64,000 bases of DNA, taken from Marsupella aquatica (taxonomy: Eukaryota; Marchantiophyta). Shown here piece after piece: positions 23,932 to 35,809 of the stretch (within the stretch, counting starts at the first letter, position 1; every line of letters starts with the position of its first letter). The position numbers and the translations under genes were made by a program. The notes beneath the pieces were generated by a model that did not search any database, was not told where the DNA came from, and was given only the letters and a program-made list of their open reading frames with translations. The stretch covers positions 22,444,001 to 22,508,000 of the forward strand of contig OZ316896.1 in NCBI GenBank assembly GCA_973895155.1. Direction: 5' to 3'.

Positions 23932-25220
23932 ACAAACAAAAACAAAAACAAAAACCAGAGAAATAATAATGTCAGTGAGTTGAGGACACCAAAAGTAGAG
24001 TGGAAGGCTCTGCTGGCCACCCACTCCCTATTACAAATTTGAGGGTTGCCTTGAAATAACAATTGATTTAAATCTTGCCCAAGATTCTTGGAGATTAAAC
24101 GACTAACCTGTGCGAGGACTGCTGGAAGGGTGCCCTTACACTCGTTTCCAATTTGCCCCCTTTCCCTGTACCATATTCTTGCAACAAGGGTGACATGGAC
24201 ATGCAGTACAGTTTGGATGCACTGCCCCTGTTGCAAGAACCCAGGTAGGGGCTAATGAAAACACCCCTTAAGGCTAGTGTTCCATCCGAGGGGTGATGGA
24301 TTACTAAGAACATTCTGATCTACAGTGTAGGAGACGGAAATGACAGTTTAGGGTATATATAATATATAATAGAGATCATTTAATAGTTTCTGTATTGGTC
24401 ATTTGTGTACTCTATTCTCCTTTTGTACAATGCCTTTGATGTGGCAAAAGGGGAAGGTAGAAGTGTATTATGCCAGGAGAGGAATGGTATACTTTCTCTG
24501 TGCTGCCCCCCTTCATAAGATAAAAACGAGGTCGAGTTTAATGGAAATCAGCCCCAAGGATATCTTTTGCATTCACCCCCTCTGTTGCTCAAGTGGTACA
24601 CTTCATGGGTCTACCCCATTTGTCACATGAGGGGTGGGCAGCAGGTGTCTGGGGGTTGAATGGCAGCAGGTGTCTTATCAGAGCAAGCTTTGTGGGTAAC
24701 GATGCAAGCTATCCCCTAATAAGTATGGAGATCACTTTGTTAGCACTTTTCTATTCTCACTCCTGGTCCATTCTAGTTTGAGGACTTGGACATTTAATTA
24801 CTGATGGCAAGTATATCCGTTTGTTCTCTATACCATAATCTCAATTCTTAGAAAACCATGACATATGCTTCTTCATTCGTTTTCATCTACGAGCTGTTGA
24901 TACATTCTTCACAATGATAACCTGTAACTTCTCAAGTCGTTGCGAGTCAAATTTCATTAATCAAGAATTAAGGAAATCCTGTGCTGATTTTCTGCACCAG
25001 TGCAAGGCTCTGTTTCCAATCAATCCTCTTGCTTGTCCCTAGAAAAGAGAGGAGAGGGAAATACCCTAGTGATGCAAAAAACGAAACACAGAATTTAGAT
25101 GGAGGATATAATTAAAACACTGGGACAGGATCAAAGAAAATATACTTTACTGTACTGTACTGCCTCTGAACAGCAATTAGCATAACCCATAAACTTCGTA
25201 TGAGAATTCGAAGGGCTGTG

Positions 25221-25727
25221 AAGTGCCCACCGTGAAGCCATTCGTTAAGTATTGCATTAGCTTGGAATTCTTAGACTAGAATGAGTTCATTGCCTTCATT
25301 CCCATTAGCTTGGAATTGTTAGATTAGAATGAGTTCATTGCCTTCATTCCAACAACCGACGAGAGGCACCAAGTTCTTGTGGTGCACCCTTCAAGAATGT
25401 CAACCTGAGTAAAGCTGTAAACAATCATTCCTGCAATTGATTATGAATTAATTAGTAAAAGTGGCGTTTGTGGTCGAATTGGTCAAATTTCATTATTTAT
25501 CAAGTGGTTTCCAGTCCTTTGGAGTAAGGGTGCCCCTGATTGTGCTTGATCTATTGTGGGATATATATTACTGACAGTACTAGAGCAATCATTGCAATGT
25601 GGACCATTAACCCTCACTAGAGCATTTGAAGAGACCGAGGGCCTGTGGGGTGGGGTGGTGGGGGGGGGGGGAGACCATCCTAAATACTCACGAAGTACCC
25701 ACCGTGAAGCCATTCGTGAAGTATTGC
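25221..25727. repeat. Local direct repeats
   Basis: A unit of about 53 bp, CATTAGCTTGGAATT to GCCTTCATTCC, is tandemly duplicated at about 25254-25351. A separate word, CCCACCGTGAAGCCATTCGT with flanks, occurs at 25221-25255 and 25692-25727. Confidence 0.85.
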
Positions 25728-26509
25728 CTTCGTAGTTTTACACTATTTCTGATTATTTTCTGTTCTCTCGAATGAGATTTATACACCTTACGCACCTTAT
25801 TGGAGATATCCAATGATTGCCGTCAAAGACTTTCAACCACATAACACTCATCTTTAGGTTCATACAATTATTAGATTAAAGAACTCGCAAACGCAGTACT
25901 GTATAAACACTAGATTGAAACTGCTCAAGCTGAATACCTCAGTGATGAACTGCTTGCGACCTTGTGGAGATTGAATGGTGTTCACCTTGACGACCTCCCT
26001 ATAAATGAGGAGTCCACGATACACTGGCCCAACAATCCCTGCCCAATTCTTGTTTGGAAATATTTAATTGCAATTTTGACGTCTACTTCTAGATGTCTAA
26101 GTTTCAATTGGGTAAATGGCAACTTGCGTCGTGTGTGGTCCTATAGAGTAACAACGTTTTTTATGAGTATCCTGGGAACGTTTTTCACAAAGGGTTTCCA
26201 CTCCAAAGCTGCACACTAGAGAACCAGAATTCAATATCTTCATACAGTCGCTCCATTTGTAAAGCAGCTACTGTACATGCATTGGTTCCTTCGATATGCA
26301 AATTATTCATACTCTCTTAACGCCAGCTCCATCTCTTTCGGGGAGAGAGAAAGACATGGAGCGAGAGACTGTTTTGCACCGTAAGGTGACAAGGGACTTC
26401 ACCATTCAAAATATCCAACGTACTCAAAAACTGCATCCACCTCAACACAGGTATGTTTGTACAGCTTTTATGCAGAGTCCACTCAGTGTATAGGTACCCA
26501 AGTCCTTAC

Positions 26510-26740
26510 CAGTTGTAGGTCTTTTTCCCTTGGAGCGTATGAACCAAATGGTGAGCACAATTCCAAGCCCAAGTACTGCACCAACTATAGCAGCCACAAG
26601 AACGCCAATGCTTGATGACTTTTTCTTTTCGATTGAAGGCAATCCGGGAGCCAATGCCGCAGCCAATCCAGCCAGTCCCGCAGCCAGTCCTGGAGCTAGC
26701 CAACCCCGGAGCCAATCCCAAGAACCTATTACCAGAATAT
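26510..26740 (-). pseudogene. Orphan exon encoding a single transmembrane helix (receptor-like)
   Basis: Between an AG acceptor (above 26740) and a GTAAGG donor (below 26510) one frame is open for 76 codons. It encodes an Ala/Gly/Leu/Pro-rich repeat (GLAAGLAGLAAALAPGLP), then KKKSSS, then the helix VLVAAIVGAVLGLGIVLTIW, then the basic stop-transfer RSKGKR. This layout resembles the juxtamembrane exon of plant receptor-like kinases. I find no kinase exon downstream on the same strand and no clear ectodomain upstream, so it is probably a relic. The Ala-Gly part is made by short DNA repeats (GGATTGGCT-like words). Confidence 0.3.
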
Positions 26741-29700
26741 CTGTGAATCAAAGTAGCTATCGCATTCTGATAAGGTGTACGTTATTGAAAGATAACCAAC
26801 TGTACTGAAAGTCTTCATTGAGACAACTAGCTTTGATTATCCAATTCAAGAGCAGAAATTAATGTTCGCTTGATAATTGACGCCCTAAGTACTTGGCTCT
26901 GCGATGTTGTGATCCTTAACAGCCGTGCCTTGGAAGAATCGTAGGAAGAGAGTAGTGGGAAGCAAGTATTGTTAAGTTATCTTGAATTCAGCTCGATAAA
27001 TATGTCAGTGACTGATCTAAAGATGATGGTACATACTCAAAATTTGATCCCAACTCTGCTACAGATCAGGTGGTACTTCACCGGATAACTCGTTGATCCA
27101 TATATACGATCAGCAACGAGAACTTGACTGTGAGCATGACCACAGATCAAATTGAACAAAATCTTGTGGTGATCAGCAAACGACAGTGAAAACCATCTAG
27201 CGACATGCGTACAATCAACTCATTCATTTGAATAGTTTTTGTGCACATATAAAGAAGTCATTGCGAAGCTGCATACTCAATGTTAAATCTCCCCAAAGGC
27301 CGCTGACTGGAGACAAGTGCAGGTCAAAAATATTGCGCGGGTGGGTGCCCCCCTCCCGGATGTTTGGGACACACCTCTGGAACTTTGGCATACTTTGAGG
27401 GCCATTGTTTCCTGGATCCTCTGGAAGGACAAAAGTCCACAATTCATTGAGCATACTCGTTCGTGTGACAGTGTGATGGGGCTTCCAACAATTGTCCAGA
27501 AGTTTGCATCGACGGGGACTTCGGGGTATTTGGAATTGTCCTTTCACCATGGAGAAAGTGCAATTTGTGAAGTATCACTTGGGGAACGAATCCTTATTAG
27601 TAAGAAAGACCACGGCCGTTTTTTCCGAGCGAGTCTAAAGAAGAATTCTTACGATCGTTGCTCATGGGTTTATGCAAGATGACAGGAATTGAGTGGTCAG
27701 CATTTCACAGAAGCCGTCACAAATCTGCAAGTTCCTTGTGGGATTGGCTTGAGTTGAGACCAAAAATTAAAATGTACAGAAACTTGGCATTGTTTACAAA
27801 CAGAGAGGTAGGGCTGCATTGTGAACCAATTCATCAGCCACTTTGGGCTCTGCGCAGTGAGCTTTATTGCGACTATTCTTCTCGACATAGTTTTGGACAC
27901 TGATTGACATAATATCCTGCACAGTTGATTTGTGACTGGTGAGCAACAGAAATTCCAAGAATCCCAAGACAACACACGAGAAAGCATCCGTTGGTGGTAG
28001 ATGAAGTTATGGCTGTCCAAGATTTTATGATTTGTTCAGATTTCTATGTCGGTTCCTGAAGCGAGCCGAATCAAGCCATACCAGGGCACTCTGCAATTAC
28101 AAACAAAGAGGATTTGCGGGATAGCAATTATGAGAGGAAAGAAGGCAAGAAAACTTGATGTGGGGAGGGGAAGAGTACTTTTGAAAATGAACGACACCCG
28201 AACCAGCGATGGAACAGGCACTTCGATATACACAGGAGATCCAAGGTGAGAAAGCCGAACCAAAGATGGAACAGGGCTGTAACTCACTGGTAAGGCACTT
28301 CGACATACACAGGAGGTCCAAGGTCCAATTTCCTAATCAATCCATGCTGTTGAAATTCCAGACAAGGACAGAGAGCAGGGAAAGAGAGCTATGAGAGGAG
28401 CATAGCGTTCCCCCTGACCATGACCATATGGTTACTAGAACAACCTCTAAACCCGCAGCTTCAAGGCTCCCCAAATGTTATCTCCGCCACCCTCACAATA
28501 CTCTTGACTTGACTTTCTTCCCCACTAGCACTCGGACATATCTTGATTATCCAGGGAGCGCAGAGGCGGGTGCACAGCTAGTACGTAGCAAAGAGAAAAG
28601 CTGCGAGCCAACAAAGACTAAGGGATCACAGAGATTCCAAAATTGGTAAGAAACATGACTGCCCAACGTTTAAACGCTTCCCATCACATTAACAAAACCA
28701 TTTCGAGAAAAACTGCACGGAACCATAGATACGCAAACGTAACAAGGTGCTCATAGATTTGATAATCCACTAGATTTGGAGAGTCGGGAAAAGCCGTACG
28801 AAGATCGAAGTACGAAGATATTTGCTAGACACACATGGCGAACCCCAATATTGGAAACGCTGTGCTTGAATACGTGACAGAAAGTCACTTCTCTATTATT
28901 CTCTCGAAATGGTGCATGGTGGATATGACGGTCGCAAATTTCCCCAAGCCAAGCTGTACTACGTTGCTCGAACAGTGAAGCTGAACCTGCAACTATACTT
29001 TTAAGTTCATCTCAAATTATACCATACAGGGTGCATCAGCAGCACAGTGCGTTGCTGTGCCGCCGGAAATTATACAGACCATAAACTATACTACAAAAAA
29101 TCACCTACAACTACCCGATGAGCCACCACCAGCTACCAACCTCCTTGAATGGTTGGTTACAAGAAGATATTACGTGAGCTTGGCGGGTCAGCTACAAGAA
29201 GATGTAAGGCAAGCTTCGCATCTAAAATAAGGTCATATCGGTCACTAGAATACTAACCAGTAACTGTAAGTTACAATTGCACTCCAGCAAGGTGTAGAGT
29301 ACATAAACGTCACGTTTCTCAATGCGCTGCTACGGAGGCTGCCGCTGCCTAACTTATAGTAATCCACTCTAGTAAATTAGAGTGACGAGCAGACCAGAGC
29401 GGCCACTCGCCGGTAAGCACAAATTGCTACGGCATGCCCACTACGTAGACAGCAATCTCAACTATGTTGAGGTTTTGATAATTTGCCTTGACAGGCGTTT
29501 GGCGCCACATTTCAAGGCGAAATCGTCAGAGGTGTACTTAGAACCAAGTGTACACAATTCATACACAAGCTTCCAATTTCCGTCTGCGAAACACCCTCAG
29601 CGCTGAGCTGAGCTTTCAAGTTGCTCTTCGCATTCAGGAAGTCGTAGACCGGTGAATAAGTCGAGCTTCACGCAGATTAAATCTCTGCGAAAATGCTTAT

Positions 29701-29745
29701 ACTTAAAAAGTACGGAGCAAGATGTCCGACTCTTCAAAATATTCC
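26741..29745. other. Intergenic; possible eroded coding pieces on the minus strand
   Basis: Minus-strand frames near 27224-27550 and 27860-28010 have weakly protein-like character. One of them is a hydrophobic stretch, CFLVCCLGILGISVAHQS, resembling a signal peptide. Neither gives a recognisable domain or a consistent splice chain. A short imperfect duplication (GATGGAACAGG plus CACTTCGAYATACACAGGAG) lies at 28199-28250 and 28257-28322. The part next to 29745 is probably the invertase 3' UTR. Confidence 0.3.
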
Positions 29746-32700
29746 TCACAGCGAGGTCATCGTAACTGTGCCCATCTTGTAAACATCCACGCGCTTGACG
29801 TTCACCGGAGTGGTACCATTGTTGAAGAGGAACACACCCGCGTTACTGTTCAAGGCGATCTGTGGGTATACTCGTGCTGTGATTGCAAATCTACCCCCTT
29901 GCACAAATGTTTCTACCATCGAGTGATCGACCTGCATTCATAGGTATAGCAGAGAATTGTGAGCGTGGCAATACTGATAAAGACAATCGTTATCAAATTT
30001 GATGGAGGTACTTACTATCGATATTTGGAGAGCCATTTTCAGCAACAAACACTTATGCCAGTGGTAATGGACACTTACAAGGATACGAAGAGAGAGCTCA
30101 GTTTCTTGCGGCATAACCGTCAAGTAGCTTCCATAGACGGTTTTGTCGAGGCCCTTCGCCTGCGAGGACTTGCTCTGATCGCTGCACACCCTTGTGCTCC
30201 ATTCTCCATTCTTTCCATGAGAGATGAAGAAGAAAATGCCTGTGTGCTCGATGAGCTTCTCATCCGCAAGGACGAGGACACCAAAAGGACCAAACGTGCC
30301 TCTCTGTGCAGATCCTCCTTGACTGCAGTCGAATTCTTCCATAAGATCGGGATTGAATTCGCCAACGGCGCTCACATTGGGCCTCTCAAATGTGACCAAT
30401 ATATCTAACTGTTAACAAAAACAAGTCAATCGTTAGGTAGTGTTCAAACTGATTGCAGAAAGCTTTAACTATACCAGTTTTCAGCGCAAACAAGAATCGC
30501 AGTTTCTGAGGCATAGCCCGTAACTAGGAATCAACGACCCGATAAATAGTTTATCAGTACGACACAGTCTGATAGGCAGACCCATGGCCCACCAGTAAAC
30601 TCCCTTCCGACTACCTCTCAACAAATTCATGCATACTCCGACAATTAAGATTGAAGACGAATGAAACCTACGACAGAAGCTATAACCCCACCAATCCCTT
30701 AGATGCAAATCGGAGGCCTGTCGAAGAGCACAATTAGATTGGAAACATACGAGGAGTCCCAACAACACAGCAACACGGGGAGAGTACCTAACCCATTGGG
30801 ACGTTGCGGACGATTCCGCTACGCTGATACGCGAATAAACAAAGAAAAGAACTTCTAATCGAAGGCAGAACATGCAGATACGTAAACGACATAATCATTA
30901 GCCTACAGTCACGCTGACGTAAGGTTCAACCTATCCCACGGACGCATGAAAAAAGCCTACTGGAAGATCCGACGAACGCAAACTCGTACCCCTACTTGAG
31001 AGACTTGGAGAGGAGATCGACCTCTAAATAAATGAGCAAGTACCACTGACGGGTATATTCAACACAGAAACAAGAAGCTTTGTGTGAAGAGTGGCTACTA
31101 CATACCTGGTTACCGTCGCCCCCCTTCACTTTCCATGTCTCTGCGGGCTTCAGTGCGATGTTCGTGTGACTGGTGTGGGAACTGCGCAGTTCCTCCACTT
31201 CCTCGACAGGCCAGATGAGCAAATTCGATTTGGTCATTGGGTCGAGCCATATAGCCCTGGGAATAGCCTGTTAAACACAACACGAAACTATCCATCAACA
31301 ATGCAATTCTGATGAAAGATCACAGCATTAGGAAGTGTGAAATGAAACATCTTGAGCAACGAATAATCCGAGGAATAAAAACAGGAGAAGGCAAGGCCGC
31401 CTACCATAGCACAGGCCCAGCCTTTTGACACATCATCTGTTTCGCTGTCGGACTCATTGACGTAACCCCAAAGAATACGTCTGCGAGTGGTTGGGTCGAA
31501 GAAAGTCTTGGAGGCGTAGAATTTTCCCCAATCATAACGGAGACCAATACCCACGTCAATCGACTTGTCGTCGGGAGTGAACTGGTGTGTCTCCAAAGAG
31601 TAGGTACCAATAGCATAATGATCGTGCCTGAGTTCGTCCATGCTTGCCTTCAACACGTACTTGATGTCATTATGGTAATGCTCAGCATGATTCTCGGTAT
31701 CGGGCCAATACCCTTTCCGCAGAACAGAGTGATTCGCTCCAATTTGACCTTCACTGAGAATTGGGTATAGATCGAGGCACTCCCACATCCCAGTTCCGGC
31801 CACTCTGTCCAGGATGGTACCAGTCAAGTTCCAATGATAGAAATCAGTGCTCGTGTACATCAAGGCAGCGCCATCTCTTGATCCGTCAGGATTGTCGATC
31901 CTCGACCCAAGGGCCACTCTCCACAAACCGTCGTCCTCGAGCCAAGCTGTGGTAGGATCTCTGAAGTCCTGAGGACGGATGAATTCGGGGTTCAGCATGA
32001 TCGGATTCTGTTCTACCTTGTACCATTTCCTTAGTAGTGGATCGGAAGGATCCTCAGGTAGAGCCATGTTCTGAGATTGCTCAGCCAAGCTGCTGAATGC
32101 AGTTCGTCCGCCGGTGTAAAGGATGACTGGGGTCCCGTCTTCGCGAATGGATGCATAGCCAGACCAAACACCAAAAACGTCGTACCATTCAGTGGGCCTC
32201 AGGATCTCCTCCAGATATATCCAGTGAACCAAGTCTTTGGAGACGGTGTGACCCCATCCAATATCTCCCCAGCTGGCGCCATTGGGGTTGTACTGGTAGA
32301 AGAGATGATACCATCCTTTGTAGTACAGAGGAGCTGTCAAATTCAATGAAAATGTTGTTAGAGGAGCGCAAAGAGCCTTCAAAAGGTATTGCCAGATTAC
32401 TCAATTCGACAAGTCTACACCAAGGCAGATGTAGAGGAACGTCTGCCTACTGAATAAAGTTCACTGACGTGAGCCCCTCATTTCGGCTTCCCTTGAGCCG
32501 GTTACTTATGACAGCCAGGATCACACTTCCACACTGGTCACGACCACTTATTGCTCATGTGTACGGAATGGAGGGAAACGAAAAGAGGAACGCTCGCGCA
32601 TGCAAATACACTTCAGCATTCCAGACCCCTTCTACCGATTTCGTACACCCTGGTTTAAATTAAGTTCCCCCTGGCCGTTGATACAACCTTACAGGAGGCA

Positions 32701-33725
32701 GTTCTTCAACGCATGTTTGAACGAGTCAGGGCACTTTCACAAGTGATCGAACATGGATGCTAACTCGGTGATCTACCTACAGTAGACTTAGAAGGTGATG
32801 GTACAGAAGGAGCTCAAATCAGAGACTGTTGGACTGTCATCTCCATAACGTGAGGGTTGGTTCTAGAAACAAAGTCTCTCCGACTCTACAGAACACCAAA
32901 CGACTTCAAAGCTGTTCAATTGTTACAGATAAGTAACTCGGAGGATCAATGTATCTCCCCTGCTGTACAAGCTCGGAGGATCCATCTATCTCTCCTGGAA
33001 ATGGGAGAGCCTACAGGACTCGGTGTAGGCACAACAGAATGGAGGGAAGATTCAAACAAACCAGAGTAGGGACACAGAGCGAGAGAGGGAACTCACCGCA
33101 AGGGTCTGTTGGCAAAAGCAGTCGATAGAGAGTCGATCAAACAGACAAGCGACAAATACACATGTTAGAGACTCCTCGATGAAGCTCAAGACTACAAGAG
33201 AAGTCTAATTGAAAAACTCAAGCTGCTATAGTCCAACGAGAAGTAAAATGACGAAGAAAACCAGGACTAATATGCCAGTATATATAGAGAGCAATAAAAT
33301 AACCTTAGAACGACTATTTCTCGAACATGGACAGGAGGGAAGGGAATGGACGAGGAGACCATACCACTCATGTAATTCCGCTCGGGTTGGAAGTGAAAGG
33401 ACAGGCGTTGTGATTTGAGGAACTCGGCATTGTCGGCAGGCGAGTTCGCACCATCCCCGTCAAGGCCCTCAGTCTGCAAGTTGTAAGAGACGAAAACGGC
33501 GCTAGCGAGCAAAATGGCTGCAATGCAGCAAATCCCCACTACGAGGAGAGTGTTCCGGCCCTTCTGTGGAAGAAAGCCCCCTCCAACCGCCTGTCTCTCT
33601 TCACCACCAGCCTCTGCTTCGGGGAGTGCAACGTAGTCGCCATTCACACGGGAAATCCTATCATTCACTTGACTCTCAGGATCTACCTCCCTCAACAACG
33701 GCGACTCGATCTCAGAAGTCCCCAT
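29746..33725 (-). CDS. Vacuolar-type beta-fructofuranosidase (acid invertase / fructosyltransferase family), 6 exons
   Basis: GH32 enzyme that cleaves sucrose or transfers fructosyl units. Exons in transcript order are 33365-33725, 33097-33105 (9-nt mini-exon), 31405-32333, 31106-31267, 30079-30408 and 29746-29931, joining in frame to 658 residues. The start is ATG 33725; the frame upstream has only GTG. N terminus: ESPLL acidic-dileucine-like signal, then one transmembrane helix about 58-82, as in vacuolar invertases made as membrane precursors. GH32 motifs: FHFQPERNYMSDP with nucleophile Asp121; FYQYNP 135-140; WSGYAS 180-185; RDP 248-250; WECLD with acid/base Glu308. The last exons encode the C-terminal beta-sandwich (VDHSMVETFVQGG). 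Odd: the canonical WMNDPNG reads YMSDPCA, with Tyr118, Ser120, Cys123 and Ala124 replacing Trp, Asn, Asn and Gly. The mini-exon has perfect CAG and GTGAG borders and was the only in-phase candidate found in the intron. Confidence 0.92.
33097..33105 (-). other. Nine-nucleotide mini-exon of the GH32 gene
   Basis: Read on the minus strand it is ACCCTTGCG between CAG and GTGAG. With G from exon 1 and CT from exon 3 it encodes Asp-Pro-Cys and the first base of Ala. A 9-nt exon for the DPN tripeptide is a known feature of plant invertase genes, so the position and size are expected while Cys is not. Confidence 0.8.
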
Positions 33726-34362
33726 CCTCCCCGCACTCACTTCGTCTCGTGGTCTTCAAGACAGACGATTCTTCTTTCAACCCCGACAAGAGATTGCTGT
33801 TCACGTGCAGAACTCGTTCTCGCTCACTCTTTCCCTCTATTGATCTCCTCCCTTTACAACAAACTGAGACCACACTACTCAATCCCTTGGCTGAAATACA
33901 GAGCTGCGCAGAGCTCGCTCCCACCCGCACAGCAATCCATCCAGCACAATGAGTGACTGATATGCCACGAAAGGAGTTTCCACTACTCCACTGTCTGCTG
34001 TCAATCAGTCCCTCTGGAGGCAGCGAGCTGCCAGTCTGGAAAATTATGAGAGGCACGAGAAATGTACGTCTCGGGAATTCGGAGCTCCCCTCCTCTCAAC
34101 TCCGCAGAATCCCACTCAACCCACCGCACACTTGAATGTGCTACTACTCAAGCGAGAGATGTTGTCGACGAATTGAGTTGGAATATAGCGGAATCGCATG
34201 GAGAGTCGAGCGCCTCGAAGAGACGAAGACTGCCTTCGACTGCGGCTGCTGAGGGACGAGCGCCGTATTTATGCCCCGAGCAGGAAAATTCTGGCCGTCC
34301 AAACAAAACGACGAAACAAAAATAAAATACTCTCACCACCGAACAGCTGTCACGTTCTTTCT
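33726..34362. promoter_or_regulatory. Putative promoter and 5' UTR of the GH32 gene
   Basis: On the minus strand CATAAATACGG at about 34263-34275 is a TATA-like element in a GC-rich context, roughly 540 bp before the ATG. A minus-strand frame at 33712-34056 overlaps the start in another frame but begins with GTG, so it is not called. Confidence 0.3.
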
Positions 34363-34438
34363 CCGCGTAGTACGGGGTTCGAACCCAGGACAGCTGCTTG
34401 TTAACCAGGCGTTCTTCCCCATCTAACGGCTGGCGCGC
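34363..34438 (-). tRNA. tRNA-Val(AAC)-like sequence, degenerate or SINE-derived
   Basis: Read on the minus strand, a perfect B box GGTTCGAACCC is preceded by an anticodon-like loop TTAACAA (anticodon AAC with U33). Before that comes a D-arm-like CGT...ACG and an A-box-like TTAGATGG. Only the middle three pairs of the anticodon stem form, the T stem has three G:C pairs plus a wobble, and the two ends do not form a good acceptor stem. It is therefore more likely a tRNA pseudogene or the head of a tRNA-derived SINE than a working tRNA. Confidence 0.35.
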
Positions 34439-35800
34439 TTCTGGGGGAAGATCTCGACCGTTGGAACACTTGTATTTGAAATTGAGAGGTCGAGGATTTT
34501 AGTGTCGCGGTCAGGCTGGCTGGCGTAGACTGGCTCTCAGCGCGGGCAAAGGAGAGGAGGGAAATCAAAGACCTCCTCTGGTGTGGGACAGAAGCGAAAG
34601 GACGGACGGTCGGGGGCGCATCGGGCAGAGGGCCAGGGTGTCCCGAGTGTTACTTTTGGAGAATCAACGTCGCCCATGTACAGTCCCCTGTCTAAGTGCA
34701 GTGCAGGCTCCCGGGAAGGAACCCCAAACATGCACTTATAGGCCTTCTGCACTATGTCATAAGTGCATGGGATATAATTTCTTGTTTCTCTACACGTGCA
34801 TGTTGCGAGGTAATGCATATTTGTTTGGGTCATGTCATGCACTAGGTCATAAGTGCATGGGATATAATTTCTGTATATGTGCATGTTGCTAGCTCATGCA
34901 TTTTCGCATGTCTTGTCATGTCATACACATTGGACTACAAATACCCAGGGCCCTCATGGTGCACAATTTCAACTGGATAAGTGCATGAAACCACAATGTG
35001 TAATTGTTTATTGCTACCATCTAAAGAAATTTTGTAATATTAGGGGACTCCATGACCTACCTGCAGTTACAATAGCTACAGAATGCATTTATGCATGGTG
35101 CACTTATGCAACTGTAGCTTAATTTTCAAGGTTTTTTCATTTTCAATCTTTAAAGGTTTGTTCTTTTGGCCAGGAACCTTGCGTGAAAGAGAAGGTCCTT
35201 ATTTAATTTTTGTACATTAGTCCCTAAACCCTACATATATTTCAGTCAAGTGTATTTAATAGTGTTATCTGAGTCCGTATTAATGTTCTGAGCAAGACCA
35301 TCCAAGCTTTGCTAGTTCATCTGGGCTTCATAGACAAAATGGAGGTCCATCCAAGCTTTGCCAGTCCATCTAGGCTTCATAGGCAAAGTGGGGGTCCATC
35401 TGAGCTTAGTTTCCGGATCTCCCTTAATAAACTTTTGCAACCCTTTTTACGGACCCCATGGGAAGCTCTTTCCAAAATCTCTAGCACCACGTTGAGCCAC
35501 ATCATCAAGTTCACTCCCAAACAGGAACAATGATGTTCACTACAAGAAACAAACAGAATTATTTGTGTTTGATGCAAGGCAAGGAAAACGAATTGTACTC
35601 AGAAACAGTAAAAAAATAAAATTTAGAACAACAAAAATTGGGTAAAACATAGTTACCATTTTGATGTCAGTATTGTCAGTGATATTTCAGTGTTTCACAT
35701 CAAAATACTTGTATTTTTCAATTTTTTGCAAGCTCTTGAAAAAACCAACCAACAAACATATAGATAGTTAGGACCTCTTGGATTTCAGAATGTAAAGCAA
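34439..35800. other. Intergenic with ATAAGTGCATG duplications
   Basis: The word CATAAGTGCATGGGATATAA with following TTTC occurs at 34758-34781 and 34850-34873 inside a roughly 92-bp imperfect duplication. The phrase TCCATCCAAGCTTTG occurs three times near 35300-35365 in variants. No gene is recognised. Confidence 0.5.
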
Positions 35801-35809
35801 AGCAAATAA

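Larger units (their letters stand above)
22561..26509. other. Intergenic with direct repeats and homopolymers
   Basis: No gene is recognised. Notable pieces are annotated separately (23126-23592, 23892-23931, 25221-25727). A further G-run cluster lies at about 25645-25675. Short open frames show no domain. Confidence 0.4.

Noticed and set aside
29746-33725. Reading the GH32 gene as a cell-wall invertase
   Set aside because: The N terminus has a cytosolic dileucine-type part and an internal membrane helix, not a cleavable secretory signal, and the EC motif is followed by Leu, not the Pro typical of cell-wall forms.
33712-34056. Possible upstream frame overlapping the GH32 start
   Set aside because: Begins with GTG, has no ATG in good context and no conserved content.
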